From Sulfurimonas sp. (GTDB taxonomy: Bacteria > Campylobacterota > Campylobacteria > Campylobacterales > Sulfurimonadaceae), in contig NZ_JALOAA010000008.1 in assembly GCF_023229025.1 (NCBI RefSeq), positions 1-63,750 of the forward strand: a DNA stretch of 63,750 bases, read 5' to 3'. Below the pieces are notes generated by a model. It worked only from the letters and a program-made list of their open reading frames with translations. It had not been told where the DNA came from and ran no database searches. A program made the position numbers and the translations under genes. This document shows positions 1-9,087 of this stretch, piece after piece (the stretch's first letter is position 1; each line of letters starts with the position of its first letter).

Positions 1-61
1 CTCATCGCTGATAATACTGCACCTTTCAGGTGTGGAAATGTAGGTCGCTGCCTAGTTGATC
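1..61 (+). rRNA. rrf: 5S ribosomal RNA, 3' part
   Basis: The first ~60 bases align by eye with the 3' half of bacterial 5S rRNA: the CGCTGATAATACTG segment matches the conserved helix IV/loop E region, GGTGTGGAAATGTAGGTCGC matches the GCGAGAGTAGG segment, and GCCTAG is the 3' strand of helix I. The 5' half lies outside the window. The exact 3' end is uncertain by a few bases; a short T run follows at 62-67. This implies an rRNA operon on the plus strand ending here. Confidence 0.8.
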
Positions 62-120
62 ATTTTTACTTCTAATTTAATCTTTACTTCTTACAATTTC
101 TTTTCAAAAATTTTATTTTA

Positions 121-1125
121 TTAATTAATTTTAAACTTTGCAGTTAAGGGCAGGTGGTCTGAATAACCTTTGCCTCTATGTTTTCTGACTTTAGCACGTG
201 AAATTTCCCATCTTTTTATACTCTTCTTCTTAAAGAGATACTCTTCGTCAAAGTTTGAGATTGTTCCGCTTACATAGGAGATATCTTTATTGACTAGTAG
301 AGATTGAGATATAAGTATATTATCTAAGACCTCTTTTTTGCCTCTATATATGTATGTATATCTTTTCTCTTTGTTTGTGTCATACCAAAGGTTGTAAAAG
401 CTCTCTTTTGTATATTTTATTCTCTTAGTGCTATCTCTTTGATTTATTGTTCCTAAAATATGATTAATCCCTGTTATACCGTCTGTATTGTTGTGCTTTC
501 TTTTTCTTTTAAATTTTATATACTCTTCATAGTCAGAATTGAAATCTCCAAGAAGAATTATGTTTTTTTCAAAGCCTATCTCCATAACTCTCTTTTTTAA
601 AGTTTTTGCAGAGAGTACTCTCATGCTCTCAGGACCGCTTTTTGACTTCCAGTGGTTTGTAAAAATATATAGCTCTTTGTTATTAATTTTGAATTTTGTC
701 TCTAAAATATTTCTATACTCACTGCTTTGTGTTACACTTAGCTCTTTAGAGTATATAAAAGGTAGCTTGCTAAGGAGTGCTACTTTTACGGTAGTGTTTT
801 TTTTATCTGCAATAGAGTAGTATTGGTAATACAAGCCATTTTGCTTTAGTGTAAATCTAAGATCTAAAAGTGCTTGAAGAGACTCTACCTCTTGAAGCGC
901 AATAATATCTGCATTAATATCTCTTATGACTTGTGCAATATTTTTTAGTTTTATTTTATAATTTTTTTGATTCCACCCCGATGCAGTGTTGGGTATATAC
1001 TCACTGTATTCATGGCCGCTCTTTTGTAGATCAAAGAGATTTTCAACATTATATGTTGCTATTTTCAAAACAGTTTCTCCAAAAAGCGTTGCACAAAATA
1101 TTATTGTAAAAAGCAGAAATTTCAC
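121..1125 (-). CDS. secreted endonuclease/exonuclease/phosphatase-fold protein
   Basis: 334 residues. A signal peptide (residues 1-16, hydrophobic, ending FGE) suggests export. The mature part has the order of motifs of the DNase I-like metal-dependent hydrolase superfamily: TYNVENLFD near the N terminus, LQEVES (metal-binding Glu), GDFNSD in the middle and SDHLPL (catalytic Asp-His) near the end. Substrate cannot be told from sequence: secreted nucleases and phosphodiesterases share the fold. The start is GTG; its G is also the last base of the upstream peptidase stop codon (TAGTG), so it is probably translationally coupled. It is the last gene of a minus-strand run starting near 5487 and ends about 60 bases from the 5S rRNA. 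Confidence 0.85.
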   Translation of the reverse strand: MKFLLFTIIFCATLFGETVLKIATYNVENLFDLQKSGHEYSEYIPNTASGWNQKNYKIKLKNIAQVIRDINADIIALQEVESLQALLDLRFTLKQNGLYYQYYSIADKKNTTVKVALLSKLPFIYSKELSVTQSSEYRNILETKFKINNKELYIFTNHWKSKSGPESMRVLSAKTLKKRVMEIGFEKNIILLGDFNSDYEEYIKFKRKRKHNNTDGITGINHILGTINQRDSTKRIKYTKESFYNLWYDTNKEKRYTYIYRGKKEVLDNILISQSLLVNKDISYVSGTISNFDEEYLFKKKSIKRWEISRAKVRKHRGKGYSDHLPLTAKFKIN

Positions 1126-3074
1126 TATAAAATTCCATTTAGCCTAAGCAGATTATCAGGATTTGGTTCACGCCCCATCAGCTCTTTAAATAGTTCGCCC
1201 ATACTTTTTGCTCCCCCGCCTTTTAGAACTATATCTAGGTACTTCTTAGCAATTTTAGAATCAAATATCCCCTCCTGAGCAACGCTAAAGAAGGCATCAG
1301 CGCTTAATACTTCAGCCCATTTATAGCTGTAGTATCCAGCAGCATAACCACCCGCAAATATATGTGAGAAGCCATTTTGAAACTTATTGTATGAGGGTGG
1401 TTTTATAAGTGCTGTCTCTTCTCTAATAGAGTCTAGCAAGTTTTGCACTTCTTCTTTTTGGTAGAGTTTTGTGTGAAGTTTAAAATCAAACAGAGAGAAC
1501 TCTAGTTGTCTTAGCATCCCAAGAGCTGAGAGAAAGTTTTTACTTTGCACTAACTTCTCTATCATCTCATCAGGTATAATCTCATCTGTCTTATAGTGAG
1601 ATGCAAATAACTTAAGAACGGTAGGTTCATATGCGAAGTTTTCTAAGAATTGTGATGGAAACTCAACCGCATCCCACTCTACGCCATTTACGCCGCTTAC
1701 TCCGTTCTCATTTACACTACTTAGCATATGATGTAGAGCATGTCCCATCTCATGAAATAGTGTCACGACATCATCGTGTCTTAGAAGAGATGGATTTTTA
1801 CTAGAAGATGGAGGGAAATTACAAACTATTACGGCAGATGCAAGCTGTTCATTGCCCTTTTCATCTTGGCAATGAGTTTGGAAGTTGTTCATCCATGCAC
1901 CGCCTTGTTTGCCTTTTCTAGCCTCTAAATCAAGATAGAGCCTTGCTTTTAGCTTACTGCCCTCATATAAATCATAAGAGAGCGCCTTTTTATGCCATAG
2001 CTCCTCAGATGTTTTTTTGAATGTAATTTTAAAAAGCTTATTTAGAAAACCAAACATCCCCTCTAAAACATTCATCTGCTCAAAATATGGTCGGTACAAC
2101 TCCTCATCAATCTCATATTTCTCTTTTTTAAGAAGTTCGCTGTAGTAGGCACTATCAAAGCTCTTTAGAGATTTTTTAGCTATTTTTTCAATCTCTTGCA
2201 ACTCTTTTTTAGCTTGTTTTTTGGAGTTCTTAATCAGTTTTTCTAAAAATGAGATAACGCTTTTGTTATCTTTTGCCATCTTGCTAGCAAGTGAGTATTC
2301 AGCGTAGCTATTAAAGCCCAGAAGCCTGCTCATCTCATATTTTAGAGATAAAAGTTCATCGATTATTTGTGCATTTTGAGGTGCTCTTGTAACATAGGCA
2401 CGGTAGAGCTCTTCTCTTATTTTTTCATTTCTTCCATATGTCATGTAGGCTATGTATGACGGCATTTGAAGCGTAAATCTATATTTTGTAACACCGTCTT
2501 TTTTAATCTTTGCATTTAGCAAATCGCTCTTTGGCATTCCTTTGACATCATCTTCATTGTTAATAATATACTCATATTCGTTAGTGGCATCAAGAAGATT
2601 TTGCGAGAAGTTATTTGAGAGCTCACTTTTTCTTATATTTATCTCTTGAAGCCTCTTTTTTGTTTTTTCATCTAGGTGTGCACCGCTTAACTCAAAGCCT
2701 TGTATATTTAACTCTAAAACTCTTTTTTGTTCTTGATTTAGGCTTTTTTGCTCTTTTTTTTCTATCTCTTTGTAAGCTTTGTAAATCTCTAAATTTTGGG
2801 AGAGTTTTGTTGAATACTCGGTAATAATAGGGAGTGATGCGGCATAGACTTCTTGGGTTTTTTTTGTATTTTTGACTGAATTTAGATGCGACATAGGAGT
2901 GAAAAACTGCTCTAAAGTCTCATCCATAAGCTCTAGAGGCTTTACAAAATTTGCAAAGCACTTCTCTTTTATCTTTAAAAGTTTTTCAACTTTTTTGTTA
3001 TTTTTCTCAACTCTCTCATTTAGTTCTTTAATAAAACTCTTCAAATCTACTCTAAACTCTAAAAATTTACTCAT
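1125..3074 (-). CDS. M3 family oligopeptidase (oligopeptidase A / PrlC-like)
   Basis: 649 residues, slightly shorter than E. coli oligopeptidase A (about 680). The zinc site is intact: His441-Glu442-Met-Gly-His445, with the third ligand Glu471 in the VEFPSQ motif. No signal peptide, so a cytoplasmic metallopeptidase that degrades short peptides, including cleaved signal peptides in E. coli. The N-terminal ~200 residues are helical and Lys/Glu rich, as in the family. Five bases separate it from the serine-protease gene upstream, so the two are probably cotranscribed. Family assignment is secure; PrlC versus other M3A members is less so. Confidence 0.9.
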   Translation of the reverse strand: MSKFLEFRVDLKSFIKELNERVEKNNKKVEKLLKIKEKCFANFVKPLELMDETLEQFFTPMSHLNSVKNTKKTQEVYAASLPIITEYSTKLSQNLEIYKAYKEIEKKEQKSLNQEQKRVLELNIQGFELSGAHLDEKTKKRLQEINIRKSELSNNFSQNLLDATNEYEYIINNEDDVKGMPKSDLLNAKIKKDGVTKYRFTLQMPSYIAYMTYGRNEKIREELYRAYVTRAPQNAQIIDELLSLKYEMSRLLGFNSYAEYSLASKMAKDNKSVISFLEKLIKNSKKQAKKELQEIEKIAKKSLKSFDSAYYSELLKKEKYEIDEELYRPYFEQMNVLEGMFGFLNKLFKITFKKTSEELWHKKALSYDLYEGSKLKARLYLDLEARKGKQGGAWMNNFQTHCQDEKGNEQLASAVIVCNFPPSSSKNPSLLRHDDVVTLFHEMGHALHHMLSSVNENGVSGVNGVEWDAVEFPSQFLENFAYEPTVLKLFASHYKTDEIIPDEMIEKLVQSKNFLSALGMLRQLEFSLFDFKLHTKLYQKEEVQNLLDSIREETALIKPPSYNKFQNGFSHIFAGGYAAGYYSYKWAEVLSADAFFSVAQEGIFDSKIAKKYLDIVLKGGGAKSMGELFKELMGREPNPDNLLRLNGIL

Positions 3075-3079
3075 ATTTT

Positions 3080-4171
3080 TTAATCCTCTTCATCTCGTTT
3101 TTGTTTTATAGCACCAAACTTATTAATTAAAATATCATCATACTCATCTGCTTTTTTAAAAAGTCTCTCTATTGCAGTTTTTCCCTCTTCTAATGTCAGT
3201 GATGAATCAATTATAATATAAGATAGATATATAAAGTTTTCATTAATAGAGAAGCGCAGATATGATAGCTTGTTATTTTCGCTTAGCAAGAAGTCATAAA
3301 TTTGCGCTATATTCTCTTTAGGTATAACACAAAGCTTTGAATCGCCAATGATAATTCCGTTGTCATAGTAGTTTATCTCAATACGTGCAGAGCCGTAATC
3401 GACTCTCCATGATGCTTGAGATCTTCTTGAGAGTGTTACATTTACCTCCAAAGCCTCTAAAATCTTTTCTAAAAGTTTTATGCTGCCTGTTGGTTTATAG
3501 CCTTTTGTGCGAAGTTTTGCAATCTCTAGCTTAATTCCGCACCGTGGGCAGTAATCATTTTCAATATCTTCTTCTTTGATTAAATTCTTGCATGAGGGGC
3601 ATTTTAAAATATTTTGACTATTTAGACTCTTATAGCTCTTTATTGCTTCATCAACATAGAAGTATGGAAGTGCAAATCCTAGATTATTTGAGTCTTGTAT
3701 TATAAATGTGTTTACACCTATAACTTCTCCATCGGTATTTAGAAGAGGTCCTCCGCTATTTCCCGGATTTATTGCAGCATCAACTTGAATATATTCAAGT
3801 TCGCCGTAGATTCTTGAGGCCTTTGAGACTATCCCCTCCGTAGCACTATAGTTAAGCCCATAAGGGTGACCTATGGCAATTGTCGTGTCACCGTTTTGTA
3901 CTATTTTAGTAGATAAAAGAAGCGGATTTTTTGGTTTTACAAAGTCAAAGCTAATAAATGCAAGATCAAAATATGCATCGTCATATACAACTTTAGCTAT
4001 GCTCCTTTTAATTTTTTTCGCACTTATGACAACCTCTTTGAGACCTGCGACTACATGGGAGTTTGTGACAATCAAGTCATCAACTATAAAGCCCGTACCG
4101 CTACCGTATGGCGTCATAATTTGTATAATGTTCTCGGCGTAAGTCTCTAGTATGGATTGTGTATTCATCAT
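3080..4171 (-). CDS. cytosolic HtrA-like serine protease with zinc ribbon and YbjN-like C-terminal domain
   Basis: 363 residues. Residues ~12-180 form a trypsin-like S1C domain with the full triad: His39 (TNSHVVAG), Asp69 (FDLAF) and Ser139 (NPGNSGGP). No signal peptide or membrane anchor, unlike periplasmic DegP/DegQ, and no PDZ domain. Instead a zinc ribbon follows (Cys191, Cys194, Cys208, Cys211), then about 130 residues (226-355) that look like the YbjN / type III chaperone-like fold: two amphipathic beta stretches and a closing helix with TLEEGKTAIERL. ATG at 4171 or 4168 are both possible. It starts two bases after the stop of the 437-residue protein upstream, so the two form a unit. 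Substrate unknown. Confidence 0.8.
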   Translation of the reverse strand: MMNTQSILETYAENIIQIMTPYGSGTGFIVDDLIVTNSHVVAGLKEVVISAKKIKRSIAKVVYDDAYFDLAFISFDFVKPKNPLLLSTKIVQNGDTTIAIGHPYGLNYSATEGIVSKASRIYGELEYIQVDAAINPGNSGGPLLNTDGEVIGVNTFIIQDSNNLGFALPYFYVDEAIKSYKSLNSQNILKCPSCKNLIKEEDIENDYCPRCGIKLEIAKLRTKGYKPTGSIKLLEKILEALEVNVTLSRRSQASWRVDYGSARIEINYYDNGIIIGDSKLCVIPKENIAQIYDFLLSENNKLSYLRFSINENFIYLSYIIIDSSLTLEEGKTAIERLFKKADEYDDILINKFGAIKQKRDEED

Positions 4172-4173
4172 AA

Positions 4174-5487
4174 TTATATCTCTTCAAAGTCAAGATTTTT
4201 TAGCTGTAGATAAAAACTGTTGCTAAATTCATTGAGTGAAGTAAAGTTAAGTTTATCTCCAAAAGGTTTTAGCATTTTGTAACGACTTTGATGTGAGAGA
4301 ATAATATCTTTGATTTTATTGATAATAGCTTTTTTTGAGAAAGTAGAACTCTCTATATCATAAAGCGGAGCGTATCCAAGCGCTTTGAAAAAATCTGGAT
4401 TTTGAATTTCTATATATGTATGAAGAAGCGCCTTTGTTGCCGGATGAAGCCCATAATTGTAAAGTAGATAGAGTGCTACATATTTGTACATGGTTGGAAT
4501 TACCTGATTGTACCTATTGTTTTTGTACCATCTTATCTTTGCTAAAGATTCAGTTATAAAAATTTCTATCTCCTCATGAGATGAACGATCACTTGGATTA
4601 AAAGTATATTTTGCATCATAAAAATTAGTTTTGAACTCTTCAAAGCTCATCTCATGAAGCTCATTTATATACTCTCTTATCTCTTCATTCTTTGACTCTA
4701 CACTTAGATTTTCACTACTAAAATACTCTGTTATTTTTCTGCTTGATTTTTGAAATATGCTATATTTTGCAACTAAAAGATAATCAATTTTAAATATTAG
4801 GTAAAGGAGTATAAACGACTGCATCGCCGCATTGTCATTTGATGGAAGTGTGGTTATTTTTCTCTTTACCTCCTCAATCCATCTGTGCATAAAATCATAT
4901 TTTAGAAGAAGTTCATCCTCATTAACGGGCATTAGATGATCAATATCTTCAATAGCTACATCCGAAAACTCACTTCTAATATACTCTTTGTCAAAATCTG
5001 CATTAAGCGCTATTTCACGTAGAGGAAAGAAGACTTTTTGAGGAGTCATGGTTATATTATCAAGAAAAAGTTTTAATTTTATATACTCATCATTACTAAA
5101 GTAGTAAGCGTATGTCAGCTGGTAGTTTCTCTCTAAGATAAGTCGTTTAAGGGCAACGTTTGCCGATGCTTTTTTTATGAGTATGGCTTGTGCATAGAGG
5201 CTCTCTTTTGTGATTACGCCTGTTACTCTTGCCGTTCCTTGAAATATTTCAAAGCTTAGTTTCGCTTCATCTTTTGTAATTATAATATTTTGATTTGATT
5301 TGCCTTTTGAAAAATTTTCAAGAGATTTTAAAAAATACTCATAAGCACTCAGTATATCTTTTGCTTCAAATGCTTCGTTTGATTTATTAAACAAATCTTC
5401 TTCATCTTTAGAGAGGTTTGCGTTTATGCCTCTTCCAAATGAGTGCTTATTCTCGGTTTTAGGTTTAAAAAAGTTTAGCCAGTTCAA
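4174..5487 (-). CDS. uncharacterised 437-residue protein paired with the serine protease
   Basis: Not recognised. No signal peptide; mostly alpha-helical and rich in Lys, Glu, Tyr and Phe. Residues ~29-60 (KDEEDLFNKSNEAFEAKDI...) read like a single TPR-type helical pair. A hydrophobic stretch near residues 225-245 could be a buried helix rather than a membrane span. The start is uncertain: the frame is closed by TAA immediately before a TTG at 5487, there is no good Shine-Dalgarno sequence, and the first internal Met is near residue 147, so TTG is taken. It ends two bases before the protease gene on the same strand, which suggests a joint role. Confidence 0.6.
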   Translation of the reverse strand: MNWLNFFKPKTENKHSFGRGINANLSKDEEDLFNKSNEAFEAKDILSAYEYFLKSLENFSKGKSNQNIIITKDEAKLSFEIFQGTARVTGVITKESLYAQAILIKKASANVALKRLILERNYQLTYAYYFSNDEYIKLKLFLDNITMTPQKVFFPLREIALNADFDKEYIRSEFSDVAIEDIDHLMPVNEDELLLKYDFMHRWIEEVKRKITTLPSNDNAAMQSFILLYLIFKIDYLLVAKYSIFQKSSRKITEYFSSENLSVESKNEEIREYINELHEMSFEEFKTNFYDAKYTFNPSDRSSHEEIEIFITESLAKIRWYKNNRYNQVIPTMYKYVALYLLYNYGLHPATKALLHTYIEIQNPDFFKALGYAPLYDIESSTFSKKAIINKIKDIILSHQSRYKMLKPFGDKLNFTSLNEFSNSFYLQLKNLDFEEI

Positions 5488-5626
5488 TTATTAATTCTTT
5501 CAGTAGATAATATTATGCTTGTTGCTGCTATTATAGTCGAATATGACTTATATTTGGCAAAGGTTTTTATTTGAGTAAAGCTTATTTTTAATAAATATTA
5601 ACTAAAGTATAAAAGAGGGTATCTCA

Positions 5627-7117
5627 ATGATGGAAGTTAAAAAACTTAAGTATTTTGTTTTAGTGACAATAATGCCCGCACTAAGTATCGTTGTAATATT
5701 CTCTTATGCTTTTATTCATGTACAAAAAGATATTGATATATTATCTTCTAAGATAGAAGCTCTTACTATAATAAAAGAGGTTGAGAGAACTATTTTTGAT
5801 ATTCAAAAAGTAAGAGGTTTGAGCTGTTTGGAAGAACCAAGCGAAAAATCTACAAAAAATCTACAACTCTTTAGAGAGAATGTCTCAAAAAACATAATAT
5901 CACTAAGAGAAAAACTCATTTTAATTAAAGATAGATCTTTAAAAAAGGAGTTCTCTGAGTTTTTATATGTTATAGAAGATAATTTTTTTGAAAATGTGAG
6001 TTTTGAAAAGCTTACCGAGATAATATATAAGCTTATGATCTTCTCACATCGTATATCTTACTCTTTTGAACTCCCCTTAGAATCAAAACTAAATGACTAT
6101 ATTTTAACTAACAACATTGTTTATCTGCTTCCTGAAATTATTGAACACAATGGACAAATAAGGGCAATAGCATCTAGCGTAAATGATATGGAATTTACTG
6201 AAAATCAAAAAAAAATAGTTACAACACAAATGGATAAAATAGAAGAGAAATTAAATAAGTTAGAGCAGAATTTGCTTCAATTTTACAAGAGTTCAAAGCA
6301 TGATAAAATCAGAGAAGATTATAAAAAAATGACTCAGGCACAAAAAAATATAATCGACTATACCAAAGATGAGCTGCTAGAGAAGAGTGCCTTTATTGAG
6401 TCATATGAAGCTTATGAGCTGATAACAAAAAATATTGAAGTGATAATAGAGCTCTATAACTCTAACTTAGATTCTTTAAATAAATCCCTAATAGAAAAGA
6501 GACGACTCTCTACTTATATCCTCTTTGGCGGACTTATGTCCATGCTGTTTGTCATCTATATAAATATACTTTTTTATTATAAAAACAGAAAGTTTATTGA
6601 CAAAATAGAGGAGCTTACTATAACAGACAGTATGACTAATTTATACAATAGAAGATATTTTGATCAGGTGTTTGAAAACTGTTTAAACGTCCAAAAAAGA
6701 ACAGAGCAGACATTTATATTTATTATTTTGGATATTGATTTTTTTAAAATGTATAATGATACTTACGGGCATCAAGCCGGTGATAGAGCAATAAAAATGG
6801 TGGCAAAAAAATTAAAAAACTCTTTAAAAAGAGCAGGAGATATGGCATTTAGGCTTGGTGGAGAAGAGTTTGGTATCATATGCGTGGGAATGAGCGAAAC
6901 AGAAGCTTTTGATTTTGCAAATAGGATAAGAGAGAGTATTGAAAACGAAAAAATTGAGCATAAGGAGAGCCAAGTAAGTAGTTATGTAACCGTTTCAATG
7001 GGATTGATTGTAGTAAAGCCTGACTCTATGAAGAGCACTAGCGATATCTATAGATATGCGGATGAAGCTCTCTATAAAGCCAAGAACAACGGTCGAAACA
7101 GAGTCTTTATTTTTTAA
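5627..7117 (+). CDS. membrane diguanylate cyclase with NIT-like periplasmic sensor
   Basis: 496 residues. TM1 (about 10-30) and TM2 (about 295-317) enclose a ~260-residue helical periplasmic region with an IQKVRGLSCL motif near its start, resembling the LQxERG signature of the NIT nitrate/nitrite-sensing domain. The cytoplasmic GGDEF domain carries GGEEF at 411-415 and an RxxD inhibitory site (RAGD, 402-405) five residues before it, so it should be an active, product-inhibited c-di-GMP synthase. ATG at 5627 is preceded by GAGGG. It is a close paralogue of the protein at 45979-47532. The ligand is inferred from weak motif similarity only. Confidence 0.85.
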   Translation: MMEVKKLKYFVLVTIMPALSIVVIFSYAFIHVQKDIDILSSKIEALTIIKEVERTIFDIQKVRGLSCLEEPSEKSTKNLQLFRENVSKNIISLREKLILIKDRSLKKEFSEFLYVIEDNFFENVSFEKLTEIIYKLMIFSHRISYSFELPLESKLNDYILTNNIVYLLPEIIEHNGQIRAIASSVNDMEFTENQKKIVTTQMDKIEEKLNKLEQNLLQFYKSSKHDKIREDYKKMTQAQKNIIDYTKDELLEKSAFIESYEAYELITKNIEVIIELYNSNLDSLNKSLIEKRRLSTYILFGGLMSMLFVIYINILFYYKNRKFIDKIEELTITDSMTNLYNRRYFDQVFENCLNVQKRTEQTFIFIILDIDFFKMYNDTYGHQAGDRAIKMVAKKLKNSLKRAGDMAFRLGGEEFGIICVGMSETEAFDFANRIRESIENEKIEHKESQVSSYVTVSMGLIVVKPDSMKSTSDIYRYADEALYKAKNNGRNRVFIF

Positions 7118-7159
7118 GATTGTTACTAGTTAATAAAAAAATAGTTATGGAGAGAAAAA

Positions 7160-7861
7160 ATGATAAAACATATAGCGTTTGATTCCTTGTATTTAGCAGA
7201 CCATGGGTGGCTTAAAAGCCGTTTTCACTTCTCATTTGCAGAGTATAGGGATATTAATAATATGCATTACGGAGTGCTTCGCGTGATGAATGATGACCTT
7301 ATAGAGCCTTTTAAGGGCTTTGGAGAACATCCTCACAATGATATGGAGATAATAACTTATGTCTTAAGAGGAGAGTTGACGCATCAGGACTCAATGGGGC
7401 ATATGGAGAGCTTGAGCCGCGGTTGTGTTCAGTATATGAGTGCTGGAACAGGCATTACTCATTCTGAGATAAACGCAGGGGAGCAAGAGCTACATCTTAT
7501 CCAAACATGGATTGTTCCAAAAGAGAAGGGGCTTGTGCCTAAGTATGGCTCTAGAGAGTTTGAGCTTGAAGACAGGCACAACAGATGGCTGCATATTGCC
7601 GGTCCCCGTGGTAGCGGTGCAAAAATAGATATCTATCAAGATGCTTCAATGTATGCTTCTGAAATAGATGCTGGAAAAAAACTGGATTTTGAGCTTCAAA
7701 AGGGCAGAGCACTATATGTAAAAGTAATGGAGGGAAGTGCGGACATTAACGGCACAACTTTTTCGCAGGGAGATGCTGCTAAGGTTGAAGATGAAACCTT
7801 ACATGTCAAAGCGATAGAGAGTCTTCATCTTCTTCTTGTAGAGATGGCAAAAGAGGGCTAA
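7160..7861 (+). CDS. pirin family protein (bicupin, YhhW-like)
   Basis: 233 residues, the usual length of E. coli YhhW-type pirins. The N-terminal cupin holds the metal-binding signature: HPHNDMEIITY (His pair and Glu region) and the later GTGITHSE segment. The C-terminal half is the second, degenerate cupin. Family members bind Fe or Zn; some show quercetin 2,3-dioxygenase activity, others act as redox-sensitive regulators, so the physiological role is open. Starts 42 bases after the diguanylate cyclase, with GGAG ahead of the ATG; readthrough from that gene is possible. A weak hairpin follows the stop. Confidence 0.88.
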   Translation: MIKHIAFDSLYLADHGWLKSRFHFSFAEYRDINNMHYGVLRVMNDDLIEPFKGFGEHPHNDMEIITYVLRGELTHQDSMGHMESLSRGCVQYMSAGTGITHSEINAGEQELHLIQTWIVPKEKGLVPKYGSREFELEDRHNRWLHIAGPRGSGAKIDIYQDASMYASEIDAGKKLDFELQKGRALYVKVMEGSADINGTTFSQGDAAKVEDETLHVKAIESLHLLLVEMAKEG

Positions 7862-7879
7862 AAGCCCAACTAATTTTTT
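7855..7879 (+). terminator. possible intrinsic terminator after the pirin gene
   Basis: GGGCT (7855-7859) and AGCCC (7863-7867) form a short 5-bp stem over the pirin stop codon, followed by AACTAATTTTTT. The stem is short and the T run is offset by seven bases, so efficiency would be modest. It lies between convergent genes. Confidence 0.4.
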
Positions 7880-8946
7880 ACAATGCAGGGATAATCAGTA
7901 TAGCCTTTCTCATCATTTGTATAGAATGTTGAGCTATCGGCTCTATTAAGAGCTGCGTCTGCTTTAAAACGTTCAGGCAAGTCAGGATTTGCAAGAAAAA
8001 GCGCTCCAAATGCTACGGCATCAGCCAAACCGCTTTGTATAGCTGTATTTCCCCTCTTTTTATCATACGCTCCATTTGCAATCAAAACTCCTTTATATGC
8101 GTCTCTTAATATAGAGAGTTCGACTACCTTTGCTCCATGCTTTATATCGCCTTCAAGGGCATCTATGATGTGAAGATAAGCAAGATTAAAATTATTTAAC
8201 TTTTCACAAACATAGGTAAAGTGCTCTTTTGGGTTAGAGTCTGTCATACCATTAAAAGTGCCGCTTGGAGAGAGTCTGACTCCTATTTTATCTGAGCCGA
8301 TTTCACTACTCATCGCTTTTATGACATCAAAAAGAAAACGGCTTCTGTTTTTAATGTTTGAACCATACTCATCTTCTCTAATGTTTGTTCCATCACGTAA
8401 AAACTGATCAAGCAGATAACCGTTTGCGCTATGTATTTCAACACCGTCAAAACCAGCTTCTATAGCATTTTTTGCGCCTTGGGCAAACTCTTTGACAATC
8501 TCTTGTATCTCCCTAGCACTAAGAGCTTTTGGTGTTTCAAACTCTTTCATTCCATCATAAGTGTAAATCTCTCCGGCTGGTTTGATGGCAGAAGGAGCTA
8601 CCGGCAGTTTTCCTTCATTAAAAGAGGAGTGAGAGATTCTACCTACATGCCAAAGTTGCATAAAGATTCTGCCGCCCCTGTCATGCACAGCTTTAGTCAC
8701 TTTTTTCCACCCCTTAATCTGTTCATTGGTGTGAATTCCGGGAGTAAAGGGGTAGCCTATAGCCTGAGTTGAGATTTGTGTTGCTTCAGATATAATCAAT
8801 CCTGCCGAGGCTCTTTGAGAATAGTAGGCAGCCATCATCTCATTTGGCACACCGTCTTTAACGCTTCTACATCGTGTCATAGGAGCCATAAATATTCTGT
8901 TTTTTAAAGAGTAGGCTCCGATTTTAATAGGTGAGAAAAGATCCAT
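7870..8946 (-). CDS. Old Yellow Enzyme family alkene reductase (NemA-like)
   Basis: 358 residues, a full-length OYE beta/alpha barrel. Visible hallmarks: SLKNRIFMAPMTR at the start, the substrate-binding His-x-x-Asn in EIHSANGYLLDQFL, and IGVRLSPSG with the FMN-contacting Arg. Uses NAD(P)H to reduce activated C=C bonds and often nitro compounds; soluble. ATG at 8946 has GGAG about nine bases upstream. The 141-base upstream gap holds an AT-rich inverted repeat (8992-9015) over the likely promoter. Related flavoenzymes are annotated as N-ethylmaleimide or xenobiotic reductases; the natural substrate is unknown. Confidence 0.9.
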   Translation of the reverse strand: MDLFSPIKIGAYSLKNRIFMAPMTRCRSVKDGVPNEMMAAYYSQRASAGLIISEATQISTQAIGYPFTPGIHTNEQIKGWKKVTKAVHDRGGRIFMQLWHVGRISHSSFNEGKLPVAPSAIKPAGEIYTYDGMKEFETPKALSAREIQEIVKEFAQGAKNAIEAGFDGVEIHSANGYLLDQFLRDGTNIREDEYGSNIKNRSRFLFDVIKAMSSEIGSDKIGVRLSPSGTFNGMTDSNPKEHFTYVCEKLNNFNLAYLHIIDALEGDIKHGAKVVELSILRDAYKGVLIANGAYDKKRGNTAIQSGLADAVAFGALFLANPDLPERFKADAALNRADSSTFYTNDEKGYTDYPCIVKN

Positions 8947-8991
8947 AACTAACTCCTTAGAAGTAATTTAACCTATTATCTCATAAAAGTA

Positions 8992-9015
8992 ATTGTTTTT
9001 ATATTATATAACAAT
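8992..9015. promoter_or_regulatory. inverted repeat upstream of the OYE gene, possible operator
   Basis: ATTGTT (8992-8997) and AACAAT (9010-9015) are perfect 6-bp arms around a 12-base AT-only spacer, 45-70 bases before the OYE start codon. The spacing of about two helical turns between arm centres suits a dimeric repressor. In such AT-rich sequence a chance match is quite possible. Confidence 0.25.
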
Positions 9016-9087
9016 ATATTATTTTAAAAAGAGCTTTTGTATCTAAATTTAACCAAGAGAAAAGTATCACAAATTAGTATCTAAAAT

